This document shows, in pieces, positions 24,036-32,065 of a stretch of 32,799 nucleotides of DNA. The stretch is taken from positions 1 through 32,799 of the forward strand of contig CAZGSV010000023.1 of assembly GCA_964528605.1 (NCBI GenBank). The letters run 5' to 3'. The stretch comes from CAZGSV01 sp964528605 (GTDB lineage: Bacteria > Armatimonadota > Zipacnadia > CAZGSV01). Within the stretch, counting starts at the first letter, position 1. Each line of letters begins with the position of its first letter. The notes below the pieces were generated by a model that saw only the letters and a program-made list of their open reading frames with translations, was not told where the DNA came from and made no database searches. The translations under genes and the position numbers were made by a program.

Positions 24036-24830
24036 ATGAATCAGCCACACTCGGGTGCAGAGGTCCGCTACGAGCGCCTCCATCCGGATGAGATAGCCGC
24101 CCAGCGCCAGGCTTGCCCCGTGGCCTACCTGCCGGTGGGCACCCTAGAGTGGCACGGCCGCCATCTCCCCGTCGGCAACGACGCCCTCAAGGCGCACGCG
24201 CTCTGCGTGCGCTTCGCCCGGGCCCTCGGCGGCCTGGTGATGCCGGCTATCTATTGGGGTGACAACCGCGCCGAACTCGCCGAGGTGGTCTTCCGCCCCG
24301 AGCGGTTCACGCACCTCAAGGAGGACCACACGCGCGGCATTGCCGCCGCCTACGGCCTCACGCCCGAGCACTTTGCGGCCGCCGCAGATAAAGCCTCCGC
24401 CTCCGGCGGCTGGGAGTTGTTCGAGCGCCTGCTGGTCTGGTCGTTCCGTCAACTCGAGTCCCTGGGCTTCGAGGTCGCCGTCGTCATCTGCGGCCACTAC
24501 CCCACCAAGGGCCCGGCCCAACGCGCCGCCGAGCAGTACCGCGGCGAAGGCAGGATGCGCGTGCTCCCCTACATCGGCTATGACCTGGTCAAGGACCAGG
24601 GCTTCACCGGCGACCACGCCGCGCGCTGGGAGACTTCCCTGCTCATGGCCCTTGAACCGGATCTGGTGGACCTGTCGCGCCTAGGCTCTCCCGGGCCGGA
24701 CGGCTACCTCGGCGTCCTAGGCGAGGATCCCACCATGGCTTCCGCCGAGTACGGCGAGCGCGGTATCGCCGCCATGACCGAAGCCCTCCGTCGCCTGATT
24801 CAGGAGGCCTTGCGCGAGCGCCCCTCCTAG
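24036..24830 (+). CDS. creatininase-family amidohydrolase-like protein
   Basis: This 264-residue protein of the creatininase superfamily hydrolyses cyclic or linear amides with two metals; members include creatininase, FAPy deformylases (ArfB) and mycofactocin peptidase MftE. The signature PVGTLEWHGRHLPVGND (33-49) has Glu38, His40 and Asp49 as likely ligands. Other candidates are His154 in ICGHYPTKG (where many members have NGHGGN) and His194/Glu199 in DHAARWETS. The altered glycine-rich motif makes the substrate uncertain. The start at 24036 follows AAGGAGG. It is the third gene of the WYL operon and its stop shares CTAG with the convergent gene. Confidence 0.87.
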   Translation: MNQPHSGAEVRYERLHPDEIAAQRQACPVAYLPVGTLEWHGRHLPVGNDALKAHALCVRFARALGGLVMPAIYWGDNRAELAEVVFRPERFTHLKEDHTRGIAAAYGLTPEHFAAAADKASASGGWELFERLLVWSFRQLESLGFEVAVVICGHYPTKGPAQRAAEQYRGEGRMRVLPYIGYDLVKDQGFTGDHAARWETSLLMALEPDLVDLSRLGSPGPDGYLGVLGEDPTMASAEYGERGIAAMTEALRRLIQEALRERPS

Positions 24831-26146
24831 TCCCCGCCGGAGAGCAAGCCGTGGTAGCGCCCCATCCAGTAGGCCAGTAGATAGTCCACCCCGCTCTGCT
24901 CCGTCTCGCCTTTCCGGCCGACGTTGCCGTCCAACCGATACGGGTTCTGCGCCCACTCGTACTCCCAGAGCGGGCGCTCGTTCACCGGCAAGGGCGGGAA
25001 GCGCGTGAAGTCTATCTGCGGATCGCCCGACTCCGGGTTGATCAGGAACGGCTTGTAGGCCTCCAGGTCAGACCGCGTCGAATTGATGACCTCGAACAGG
25101 CGCAGGTCGGTCGGGAAGTCCTGAAGAGTCTTGACGCCGTCGGCAAGGTTGCCGGTGCCGGGCACCAGCGCCTCCTCCGCGAAATTGAAGAGGGTTTGTC
25201 CCTCCTTGCCTACGAAGTCCCAGGCGGCCGCGAGGCTCCGGCGGTAGGAGGCGTAGAAGACGGGGTCGGTCTCCAAGGAGAGCAGCGGGTAGTACGCCAG
25301 CCACTGCAAGTTGTGGTCCGAGTGGTTGATCTCCTCCAGCGGCCATTTGACCACCGAGGTCTCCGCCAGCAGAGCGTAGTCCTCCTCCTTGATGCACTGC
25401 AGATACTTCGCGCGGAAACGCTCCTCGCCCGTGGTGTGGTGCGCCACCTTGAGGTGCGAGAGAATCAGCAGCGCGTTCATGTGCTCCTCGTCGCGCACGT
25501 ACCAGGGCTCATAGTGCCCCCAGGTCGTGGGCGCGCCGTCAACGTCCACGATCTGCATCCCGTTCTCGATCACGTGGCCGATGAGCAGGCTCACCTCGCG
25601 CCCCACCGCTTCCTTGTCCGCGGGCGAGGCGGCCAAGCGATAGAAGACGTAGTAACCGAAGATGATGCCATCGAGTTGGTCGGAACTCACGTCCCCCGAC
25701 CAGATCCACTTCCCGTCCTGCGAGTAGTGATACTCTCCGCGCGCGGCGATGCCGAAGTAGGCGGGCACGAACCCGCGGGCGAGCAAACCCGGCACGCCGG
25801 TCACCTCGCGCAGCATCCTCATTGCGTTGAGCGTTTCCCGGCAGGCCTGATACGCGGCAATGTCGCCGGTGGCGGCGTAGCGAAAGGACTCGGCCGCGAG
25901 ATAGCAGCCGGTCCAGATCGCCGCGTCGCCCATGTCACCTATCCCGTAGTGGTCGAGATTGCCCTGGGGGTCCACAAAGGTGAAGGGGATCAACTGTCCC
26001 CCCTGCAGGTGTCTCGCCGTCGCCTGCTCCTGCAGTTCCTGCGCCTTGAGCCCCAGGGGGCCCTGCCCTGCGCCCTTCCCGCCGCCGCCACATCCGCAGA
26101 GGATCGGAAGCAAACACAGGGCCGCGACCAGAGCCTTTACGCGCAT
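24827..26146 (-). CDS. lipoprotein with probable alpha/alpha-barrel glycosidase-like fold
   Basis: This 439-residue protein has a signal peptide and lipobox LCGC (Cys19) followed by a glycine-rich linker, so it should be anchored to a membrane facing the periplasm or surface. The body is rich in Trp, Tyr, His and acidic residues with repeated helical segments (GDMGDAAIWTGCYLAAESFR, HSDHNLQWLAYYPLLSLE, YLLAYWMGRYHGLL). This resembles six-hairpin glycosidase-like proteins, but I cannot assign a family. GMQIVDVDGAPTTWGHYEPW is a candidate active-site stretch. I chose ATG 26146; the frame continues upstream without signal-peptide sense. It is divergent from the GxGYxYP gene, another putative glycosidase. 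Confidence 0.75.
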   Translation of the reverse strand: MRVKALVAALCLLPILCGCGGGGKGAGQGPLGLKAQELQEQATARHLQGGQLIPFTFVDPQGNLDHYGIGDMGDAAIWTGCYLAAESFRYAATGDIAAYQACRETLNAMRMLREVTGVPGLLARGFVPAYFGIAARGEYHYSQDGKWIWSGDVSSDQLDGIIFGYYVFYRLAASPADKEAVGREVSLLIGHVIENGMQIVDVDGAPTTWGHYEPWYVRDEEHMNALLILSHLKVAHHTTGEERFRAKYLQCIKEEDYALLAETSVVKWPLEEINHSDHNLQWLAYYPLLSLETDPVFYASYRRSLAAAWDFVGKEGQTLFNFAEEALVPGTGNLADGVKTLQDFPTDLRLFEVINSTRSDLEAYKPFLINPESGDPQIDFTRFPPLPVNERPLWEYEWAQNPYRLDGNVGRKGETEQSGVDYLLAYWMGRYHGLLSGGD

Positions 26147-26175
26147 CAAAACACCCCCGTCAATCGCATGGCGGT

Positions 26176-26203
26176 AAGATAGCACCGAAAAGAGCCGCGG
26201 CAA
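26176..26203 (-). promoter_or_regulatory. promoter of the lipoprotein gene
   Basis: On the minus strand TTGCCG (26203-26198), a 16-base spacer and TATCTT (26181-26176), with TGC directly before the -10, form an extended -10 promoter. The start point would be near 26169, leaving about 23 bases before the ATG at 26146. Confidence 0.6.
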
Positions 26204-26215
26204 AGTTGCCCCGCT

Positions 26216-26244
26216 TTGACCGCTCGGGGACGCGATCCTAGACT
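26216..26244 (+). promoter_or_regulatory. promoter of the GxGYxYP gene
   Basis: TTGACC (26216-26221), a 17-base spacer and TAGACT (26239-26244) give a good sigma-70-like promoter. Transcription would begin near 26251, and GAGGTGG (26252-26258) lies before the ATG at 26265. The -35 boxes of this and the divergent lipoprotein promoter are only 12 bases apart, so one regulator could control both. Confidence 0.65.
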
Positions 26245-26264
26245 CGGCGCCGAGGTGGTTCGCC

Positions 26265-27851
26265 ATGCCCGGCTCCTCGCCCTTCCTTGCCGTTCACCTC
26301 GCTTCCGCAGGGGGGGAGGACGTCTGTATCGCGCTCGCCACGGCGCAGGGCGTGCTCAATCGGCAGCGCCCGCATATGTTCCTGCTGTGGAACGCGCGCT
26401 GGGACCGCCACTGGGCCGATTGGTACGCCGACTACGGCCTGGAGGCAGAGGAACTGGGCGCCTGGCAAGCGCTGGAGCGCGTGCGCACCCAGTTCAGCGG
26501 CGCCGTCGTTTGGGATCCCGCCTTCCGCGCCGTGCTTCCCCTCGCGGTCACCCTCGCCGGCGTTCATGGCGTTCCAGCACTGTCGCCGGCGCTCGCCGAG
26601 CGCCTCGGCCTGCCGGCACTCGAGGACCTGCGTGGCCGCTTCGCTGACAAGCGTTCGCTCTACGAGTGGGCGGAGCGTGAGGTCTGGCCACGCTGCCGCC
26701 GCACCGCCGTGGGCAGCCTGAGCGAGGGCGAGGCCGGACAGTTCAACCCCATGCTCTGCGACTACCTCGCATGCCATCAGTCCCCGGTGCACAACCTCTC
26801 GGTGAACCCGGCGACCGACTGGGAGCCGGATTTCTGTCACCGCCTGCTCCACGGCATGCAGCCGCAGGCGCTGGCACTGGGCTGGCATCTGCCCACGGAC
26901 ATCGAGGCCACCTATGTTGACGCCTGCTCGCGCCACGGCCTGGTCCAGATCTGCTCCGCTGCCGGCCCTAATCTTTCCTTCCACCAGCACCTCAAGACCC
27001 AGGCCCCGCTCCGCCAGCGGCACATCCGGCCGCAGGACGTTCGCCTCGAGAAGAAGGTCTACGTAGCCTTGTGCCAAACGGACGGGGACGCGCTGCACTC
27101 CATGTGCAACTTGCAGCAAGGCCATTGGGCCAGCGCCTACCGCGGGAGCCTCCCGTTCGGATGGCAGATAGCGCCGCGACTGGCGGCGCACCTCGGCCCG
27201 GCGTTGCTCCAATACTACTACCGCACCCTCACTCCCAACGACTGCCTGGTCCTGGGGCCGTCCGGCATCGGCTACAACTACCCCTCGGTGCAGAAGGACC
27301 TCGACGCCTACCTGACGCTCACCGGAGCGGCGCTCGAGCAGACGGACACCGACTCCATCTGGGCCATCAACCGAACCGTCCGCTACGGCGAGCCCGGCTA
27401 CGTCATCCACCGCACCTCCTCGGGCGAGATGCCCTTCCCCATCGAGGGCGCCGGCCCCAACGAGGAGATCAAGAACCGGTACGGCGCCGACTGGGTGGAC
27501 GAGCGCTCGGCCGGGCGCTACTTCGAGCGCTGCCCGCAACTGATCGGCTGCTTCCAAGGATTCGAGACCATACCTAAGGAAGAGGACCGGCTGATCGCCG
27601 GCAAGCCCTGGGTGCCCACCAAGGTCATGATTGACAGCCCTGAACAAGGGCTGCGTGACATTCAAGCGTATCTCAGGGGCCGTCCGCTCCCGGCGTTCGT
27701 GGCGGCGACCGTCAACATGTGCGGGCCCATGAACCAGCGCATGTTCGAGAAGTTGCTACTGCTGCTGCCGAGGCTCCGCGCTTTGGGCTACGAGATCCTG
27801 CGGCCGGACGCGTTCCTGCTCCTGCGCGCCAAGGCGCTGGCGGCCACGTGA
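26265..27851 (+). CDS. GxGYxYP-domain putative glycoside hydrolase
   Basis: This 528-residue protein carries the naming motif of the GxGYxYP family as GIGYNYP (334-340), within LVLGPSGIGYNYPSVQ. Upstream is the conserved strand KVYVALCQTDGDAL (264-277, Asp273/Asp275) and LPFGWQIAPRLA around Trp300. The C-terminal part has FVAATVNMCGPMN and a terminal helix. The family is predicted to contain glycosidases; no substrate is known to me. There is no signal peptide, which is odd for a polysaccharide-degrading enzyme and suggests cytoplasmic action on short substrates or another role. The ATG has GAGGTGG upstream and a strong promoter. Confidence 0.82.
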   Translation: MPGSSPFLAVHLASAGGEDVCIALATAQGVLNRQRPHMFLLWNARWDRHWADWYADYGLEAEELGAWQALERVRTQFSGAVVWDPAFRAVLPLAVTLAGVHGVPALSPALAERLGLPALEDLRGRFADKRSLYEWAEREVWPRCRRTAVGSLSEGEAGQFNPMLCDYLACHQSPVHNLSVNPATDWEPDFCHRLLHGMQPQALALGWHLPTDIEATYVDACSRHGLVQICSAAGPNLSFHQHLKTQAPLRQRHIRPQDVRLEKKVYVALCQTDGDALHSMCNLQQGHWASAYRGSLPFGWQIAPRLAAHLGPALLQYYYRTLTPNDCLVLGPSGIGYNYPSVQKDLDAYLTLTGAALEQTDTDSIWAINRTVRYGEPGYVIHRTSSGEMPFPIEGAGPNEEIKNRYGADWVDERSAGRYFERCPQLIGCFQGFETIPKEEDRLIAGKPWVPTKVMIDSPEQGLRDIQAYLRGRPLPAFVAATVNMCGPMNQRMFEKLLLLLPRLRALGYEILRPDAFLLLRAKALAAT

Positions 27852-27854
27852 AAG

Positions 27855-27883
27855 TTGTGAGTAACGTGGATTGGTGGTAGCAT
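27855..27883 (+). promoter_or_regulatory. promoter of the SLH-barrel gene (possibly leaderless)
   Basis: TTGTGA (27855-27860), a 17-base spacer and TAGCAT (27878-27883) stand directly before the gene. A start point 7-8 bases after the -10 would fall at 27890-27891, exactly on the second ATG (27891). The first ATG (27885) would then not be transcribed. Confidence 0.45.
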
Positions 27884-27884
27884 T

Positions 27885-29063
27885 ATGCCGATGCGCGCCG
27901 CAGTCCTGCTTATGGCCCCCATCGCGGGGCTGATCATGCTTGCCCTGGCCATGCCGGCGGCGGCTCAGGACGAGTTTGCCGCCGTCCCCACTGGCCACTG
28001 GGCCTATCCCTACTGTGACCAACTCGCCCGCGACGGCCTGCTCCTGCCCAGCGAGTGGGCGCAACCCCAACCGGGGATGACGCGCGGCCAGTTCGCCATC
28101 CTCGTGTCCCGAGCCCTGGAGCGCGCGGGCACTGCGGACGCCGCCTCCGGCGCAGGGGGGCCTGAAGGTCAAGCCGACGCCTCCGTACTCAGCCTCCTCG
28201 CCGGTGAGTTCGGCACCGAGTTGCAGCGCCTGGGCTGGAGTCGCGAGCGCGTGACCGAGAGCATAGCCTCTCTTTCCACGCCCATTGCCGAACCGCCGCC
28301 GGCCGCAGGCGCCGCCCCGGCTGGTGCAACCCCAATGGCGCTCGCGCAGCCGGGCGCACCTGGCCGGCTGCAAGCACAGGGGGCAAGCGCGCAGTTCTCC
28401 CTTCCCAATGTGGGCGCCGCGTCCCTGTCCTTGGCGACCACCCCGCCCGGGGCCTCTGACCGGGACCCGGCGTACCTTCCGGGCGTGGGCGCGGATCTGT
28501 CTCTCAACCTCGGCCGCTTGAACCTGGCCGCCGGCTACTTCCGCTCCCTCGGCCCGTTCTCGCGGACGGAGGATACTGCGGGCCCCAGGCCCGGCGTCGC
28601 CAACATAGTCTCCTACTCGGTCGCGCGGGCCCTTTCGATAACTGACACATACCGCCGGGGGGCCGCGCCTCGCCCGCAAATGGCTGAGGAGCCGAGGGAG
28701 GCGGCCGTGGAAGGGCTCGGTGGCGGCGTCAGGCTGAATCTGGCAGGGGGATCGGCCCTAAGCGCGGGCTTCGAGCGCTACCGCGGCATGGGGGCCAACG
28801 AGGACCTGGTGCTAACTCGCATCCTCGCTCAAGCCAACATGGCCCTCTCGGAGCGCTTCCGCCTTGCCTTTGATCTCGAATTGCGCCGGCTCGCCGGAGG
28901 CGCTCCCAACGAAGACAGCCTGCGCTCCGGAGTGAGCCTGGACTACTCTCTGAGCGACGATGCCCAGATCCGGCTGCGCTACCAGGTGCGCGACTGGCGC
29001 AACGAGACCCCAGAGCAGCAGCGCGCCCCGGCAGCCAGCGCAGAGATGACGGTTCGCCTGTAG
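27885..29063 (+). CDS. SLH-domain outer-membrane protein
   Basis: This 392-residue exported protein has a signal peptide (to about AAAQ, residue 28), then one SLH domain (about 33-77, PTGHWAYPYCDQLARDGLLL... MTRGQFAILVSRAL). A Pro/Ala-rich linker and a C-terminal half of alternating beta-strands follow, ending in MTVRL with a hydrophobic terminal residue as in outer-membrane barrels. SLH domains in diderms of this kind tether the outer membrane to peptidoglycan-linked polymers (Deinococcus SlpA and Veillonella OmpM are examples). The strand region is short for a full porin. An N-terminus at 27891 is equally possible. The LptD-like gene follows after 7 bases. Confidence 0.75.
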   Translation: MPMRAAVLLMAPIAGLIMLALAMPAAAQDEFAAVPTGHWAYPYCDQLARDGLLLPSEWAQPQPGMTRGQFAILVSRALERAGTADAASGAGGPEGQADASVLSLLAGEFGTELQRLGWSRERVTESIASLSTPIAEPPPAAGAAPAGATPMALAQPGAPGRLQAQGASAQFSLPNVGAASLSLATTPPGASDRDPAYLPGVGADLSLNLGRLNLAAGYFRSLGPFSRTEDTAGPRPGVANIVSYSVARALSITDTYRRGAAPRPQMAEEPREAAVEGLGGGVRLNLAGGSALSAGFERYRGMGANEDLVLTRILAQANMALSERFRLAFDLELRRLAGGAPNEDSLRSGVSLDYSLSDDAQIRLRYQVRDWRNETPEQQRAPAASAEMTVRL

Positions 29064-29070
29064 GGGCGCC

Positions 29071-30477
29071 GTGCTCATCCGGCCTGTTCTGCTGGCACTC
29101 GGACTGCTCCTCTGTTCACCCTTCTGCGCCGCTCCAGGCTCCGCCGACACCACACAGCAAGAAGCGACACCGGTTGAGTTGACCGTGCGCGCCGATGAGA
29201 TGTCCGCCGACCTGCAAGCGGAGAGCGTACATGCCCAAGGGGGCGTTGTGGCGCAGTGGGGGGAGTTCGTCCTTCACGCCGAGGAGATAACCGCCGATCT
29301 CCGCTCCCGCCTGGTCACCTCTCCGGGGCAGGCCTCCCTCGAGACCCCGACGGGCACCGTCAGTGGCCGCGATCTCTCCGCGGACCTACAGCAAGGCACC
29401 GCAAGCGTCGAAGGACCGAGTGGACGCCTCGATTTCCCCGCAGGCGAAGGCCAAGAAGGAGTCTACAGCCTGTACTTCGGCGGCCAAGCCGCCAGTCGCA
29501 CCGCCGCAGGCGCCTGGCGTGTGCAAGGGGCCCGGCTCTCCTTCTGCGGTGCTGACCACCCGCATCAGTCCCTCGACGTGCGCGAAGCAACCCTCAGCGC
29601 GGACGGCCGGCTCCGGCTGCGCGGCGTCTCCGCCAGCCTTTACGGGGCCAGGATCTTCTCTCTGCCCCGCTACACCGTGCGAGTCACCGGCGGCCCAAGC
29701 GGCATGCCCTTCCCGCGCCTCGGCTACACCAGCGGCTACGGCGTGAACGCACAGATCAACCTCGAGTTCCCCAGCGGCTCCGGTCTGCTAGTTCTGTCCG
29801 AGAAGCGCGGGCTCAGCGGCTCCGCCGCGCTGCGGGCGACCCGAGGGCAGTGGAGCGCTTCCCTGGGCGCCGCGCTCAAGGAAGACGCCAACAATCCGTT
29901 CGACTCCAGCCTTCTCCTCACCCGCTGGCCCGAGGTGATCGCCCAATGGCAAGCGCCGCTCGCCGGCGCTTCCGTTAGCCTCGAGACCTCCTGGGGCTCC
30001 CTCACCGAATACCCGCGCAAGGTGCGTCACGAGCGCTTGTTAGCGGCGGCTAACTGCCGCTGGCGATCACAGCCCAAGCCCGGCCTCGCCGTCCAATGGG
30101 AAGTCGGCCTAACGGAAGCCGACTACTCGGCGGGCTTCCGCCAGCGCACCACGACCGCCGCCGTGCGCGCCATCTTCCGCCTTTCGCGGGACACCACGGC
30201 CGAAGTCAGCTACCGCAACATCGGCGTCTCCGGGAGTACCCCCTTCCGCTTCGACGAGGTCGTTGTCCCCCGCGAGGCCTCCGTCGGGCTCGCCGGGCGC
30301 CTTGCCCCGAACTGGCTGGCAAGAACCGCCCAGCAGTACGACCTGCGGGATGGCCGCTTCTACGACGGCCAGGTCACACTCGAGAATGTGCAGCACTGCC
30401 TCGCCTACGGCGTTACCTGGTCCAAGCGGCGCGGCTCCCTTGAGTTTGCCATACGCCTCGTGCCCCACCAGCCGTAG
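29071..30477 (+). CDS. OstA/LptD-like outer-membrane protein
   Basis: This 468-residue protein has a signal peptide (to about ADT, residue 27) and an N-terminal OstA/LptA-type repeat domain (TVRADEMSADLQAESVHAQGG..., TADLRSRLVTSPGQASLETP; residues 36-130). A beta-strand-rich part follows (about 190-468). The end, YDLRDGRFYDGQVTLENVQH with CLAYGVTW, resembles the C-terminal strands of LptD, which inserts lipopolysaccharide in the outer membrane. It is much shorter than typical LptD (700 or more residues), so it may be a reduced or paralogous barrel. The start is GTG 29071 with AGGGG upstream. Its coupling with the SLH barrel points to outer-membrane assembly. Confidence 0.7.
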   Translation: MLIRPVLLALGLLLCSPFCAAPGSADTTQQEATPVELTVRADEMSADLQAESVHAQGGVVAQWGEFVLHAEEITADLRSRLVTSPGQASLETPTGTVSGRDLSADLQQGTASVEGPSGRLDFPAGEGQEGVYSLYFGGQAASRTAAGAWRVQGARLSFCGADHPHQSLDVREATLSADGRLRLRGVSASLYGARIFSLPRYTVRVTGGPSGMPFPRLGYTSGYGVNAQINLEFPSGSGLLVLSEKRGLSGSAALRATRGQWSASLGAALKEDANNPFDSSLLLTRWPEVIAQWQAPLAGASVSLETSWGSLTEYPRKVRHERLLAAANCRWRSQPKPGLAVQWEVGLTEADYSAGFRQRTTTAAVRAIFRLSRDTTAEVSYRNIGVSGSTPFRFDEVVVPREASVGLAGRLAPNWLARTAQQYDLRDGRFYDGQVTLENVQHCLAYGVTWSKRRGSLEFAIRLVPHQP

Positions 30478-30509
30478 CGGAGGAAGACCACGCGCAGCCG
30501 ACTGGCCGC

Positions 30510-30527
30510 GCCGGGGAGCGCCCCGGC
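30510..30527. terminator. hairpin between convergent genes
   Basis: GCCGGGG-AGCG-CCCCGGC forms a perfect 7-base stem with a 4-base loop in the 62-base gap between the convergent LptD-like and nucleotidyltransferase genes. It lacks a T-run on either side. A role as a shared 3' end is plausible but not proven. Confidence 0.35.
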
Positions 30528-30539
30528 AGGCGTAACGTC

Positions 30540-31628
30540 CTAGCCTGCCGCCGGCGGGAAACTGGAGACCACTTCGTAGTCCGCGATGACCGCCACCCGG
30601 TCCGGCGTCCCCCGCACCTCGACCTCGGGTTCCAGCACCACCCGGCTCCCAATGATCGCCGAGTCAACCATGCACCCAGGGCCCACTATGCAGTCGCCGA
30701 ACAGCCCGCTGCCCCGGATGGCCGCGCCGTCGCCGACGCAGGTGCCATCGGAGATGCAACTGTACTCTTCGACCGCAGCCTTCCCGATCTTGCAGTTGGC
30801 GCCGATAATCGCCGGACCACGCAGTTGCGCCCGAGGGGAAATCTCCGTGTTGGGGCCGATGAAAACGGCGTCCTCGCTCCGGCGCCCGATGTTGGCCAGC
30901 CCCCTGGCTGCATGATCGAGCACGACGCGGTTGAGCGAAAGCACCTCGCCCGGCCGCCCAACGTTGGACCAGTATCCCTCCAGCTGGAACGGCCGACACA
31001 GGCCCCCCCGGTCAATCATGCTCTCGATGGTCGTGGTAATCTCATACTCGTTCCGCGGGGATCTCCTGGTCTCTGCCAGCAGAGGAAAGACATCGGGAGT
31101 GAAAGCGAAGATGCCGGCGTTGGTCAGGTTGGTAGTGCAGATCTCTGGTGCCGGCTTCTCGATCACCTTGGTCACGCGGTCGTCCTCGACGAACACCGCC
31201 CCCCCCTGAGTGGCGTCCGGCACCTCAAAGGTAGCCAGGAAACAGGCCGCCGGGTCTTGCCGGGCCCGCTGCACCAGCGACTTGTAGTTGTGCTTCGAGG
31301 TCATGATGTCTCCGAAGCAGAGCAGGAAGGGCTCGTCGCCGACGAACGGCTCGGCCAAGAGCGCCGCGCGCGCGTTGCCCTCACGCGTCTCCTGGCGCAC
31401 GTAACTGATCTCCACCCCCACCCGCTCGCCACCGCCGAAGTAACTCTCGATGATGTCCGCGTGGCGCCCGGTCACCATGAGCACCTTGTCCGCCCCTGCC
31501 AAGCGCAGCCCATCCAGGATGTGCTCCAGAATGGGTATGTTCACCACCAGGATCATCGGCTTCGGCCGGTGTTCAGTGAGGGGTCGCATCCTCGATCCCT
31601 CGCCGGCCGCCAATATCACTGCTTTCAC
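30540..31628 (-). CDS. sugar-1-phosphate nucleotidyltransferase with left-handed beta-helix domain
   Basis: This 362-residue enzyme activates a sugar phosphate with an NTP for polysaccharide or glycan synthesis. The N-terminal nucleotidyltransferase domain has MKAVILAAGEGSRMRPLT with KPM (Lys23), LLCFGDIMT with Asp107, EKPAPEI, TNAGIFAFTPDVF and EYEITTTIESMID. The C-terminal hexapeptide repeats (about 255-345, IGPNTEISPRAQLRGPAIIG...) form a left-handed beta-helix. RmlA-, GlmU- and mannose-1-phosphate guanylyltransferase-like enzymes share this form; the sugar cannot be named. I chose GTG 31628, where homology begins, with GGAGG ten bases upstream; the frame stays open to 31736. Confidence 0.88.
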   Translation of the reverse strand: MKAVILAAGEGSRMRPLTEHRPKPMILVVNIPILEHILDGLRLAGADKVLMVTGRHADIIESYFGGGERVGVEISYVRQETREGNARAALLAEPFVGDEPFLLCFGDIMTSKHNYKSLVQRARQDPAACFLATFEVPDATQGGAVFVEDDRVTKVIEKPAPEICTTNLTNAGIFAFTPDVFPLLAETRRSPRNEYEITTTIESMIDRGGLCRPFQLEGYWSNVGRPGEVLSLNRVVLDHAARGLANIGRRSEDAVFIGPNTEISPRAQLRGPAIIGANCKIGKAAVEEYSCISDGTCVGDGAAIRGSGLFGDCIVGPGCMVDSAIIGSRVVLEPEVEVRGTPDRVAVIADYEVVSSFPPAAG

Positions 31629-32065
31629 AGGCGCATTCCCTCCCCAAGGGACACAGGCTACCTTCACCAGGCCAACTAACTGTCTCCGCCAGCAGTTCAA
31701 CAAGCACGGGGCGTCTACCCTGAGAGGGTCCGTCACCCCTGACCCCTACCTTGTACCACCTTTCACGTTATCGGTCAAAGCGCTTCTCTCCGCTGGCACA
31801 CGTCAGTTTGCCTGCCCACTTGCCCGCCCGCTGCCGCACCCAGCCCAGGCCCCATCATAGTTGCGGTCGAGGCCCCCGCGGTGTACAGTTGACTCGGCCT
31901 TCGCCCTTGGTGGTTGCGCGCAGGACCGATAGGAGTCTGTTAGAGGCAACGCGGTGGCTCTGCACCGGCGCTTGTCACCCAGGCGCGTCGGCTTGACGGG
32001 GGACCAGATAGGGTGAAGAAGAATCGCTTGACCGCTAGTGGGCGCGGCAGTACGGGGGCCGGGGA
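31629..32065. other. 437-base divergent intergenic region
   Basis: This gap separates the divergent nucleotidyltransferase and zinc-ribbon genes. Apart from the weak minus-strand promoter near 31750-31778 I see no gene, RNA or clear repeat. TTGACT (31889), TTGACG (31993) and TTGACC (32028) occur on the plus strand but none has a convincing -10 at the right distance. Confidence 0.5.
31750..31778 (-). promoter_or_regulatory. possible promoter of the nucleotidyltransferase gene
   Basis: On the minus strand TTGACC (31778-31773) and a 17-base spacer lead to TACAAG (31755-31750). The -35 is good and the -10 is weak. It would give a leader of about 115 bases. Confidence 0.35.

Noticed and set aside
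26227..26237. GGGACGCGATC, identical to 14858-14868
   Set aside because: Here it forms part of the 17-base spacer of a good promoter and lacks the other arm; probably chance.
26238..27665. 475-codon minus-strand open frame opposite the GxGYxYP gene
   Set aside because: It runs against a gene with a promoter, a ribosome site and the family motif, and has low-complexity composition.
31629..31736. 36-residue N-terminal extension of the nucleotidyltransferase
   Set aside because: The family starts at MKAVILAAGEG; the extension has no homology and would not leave room for a ribosome site at the conserved start.
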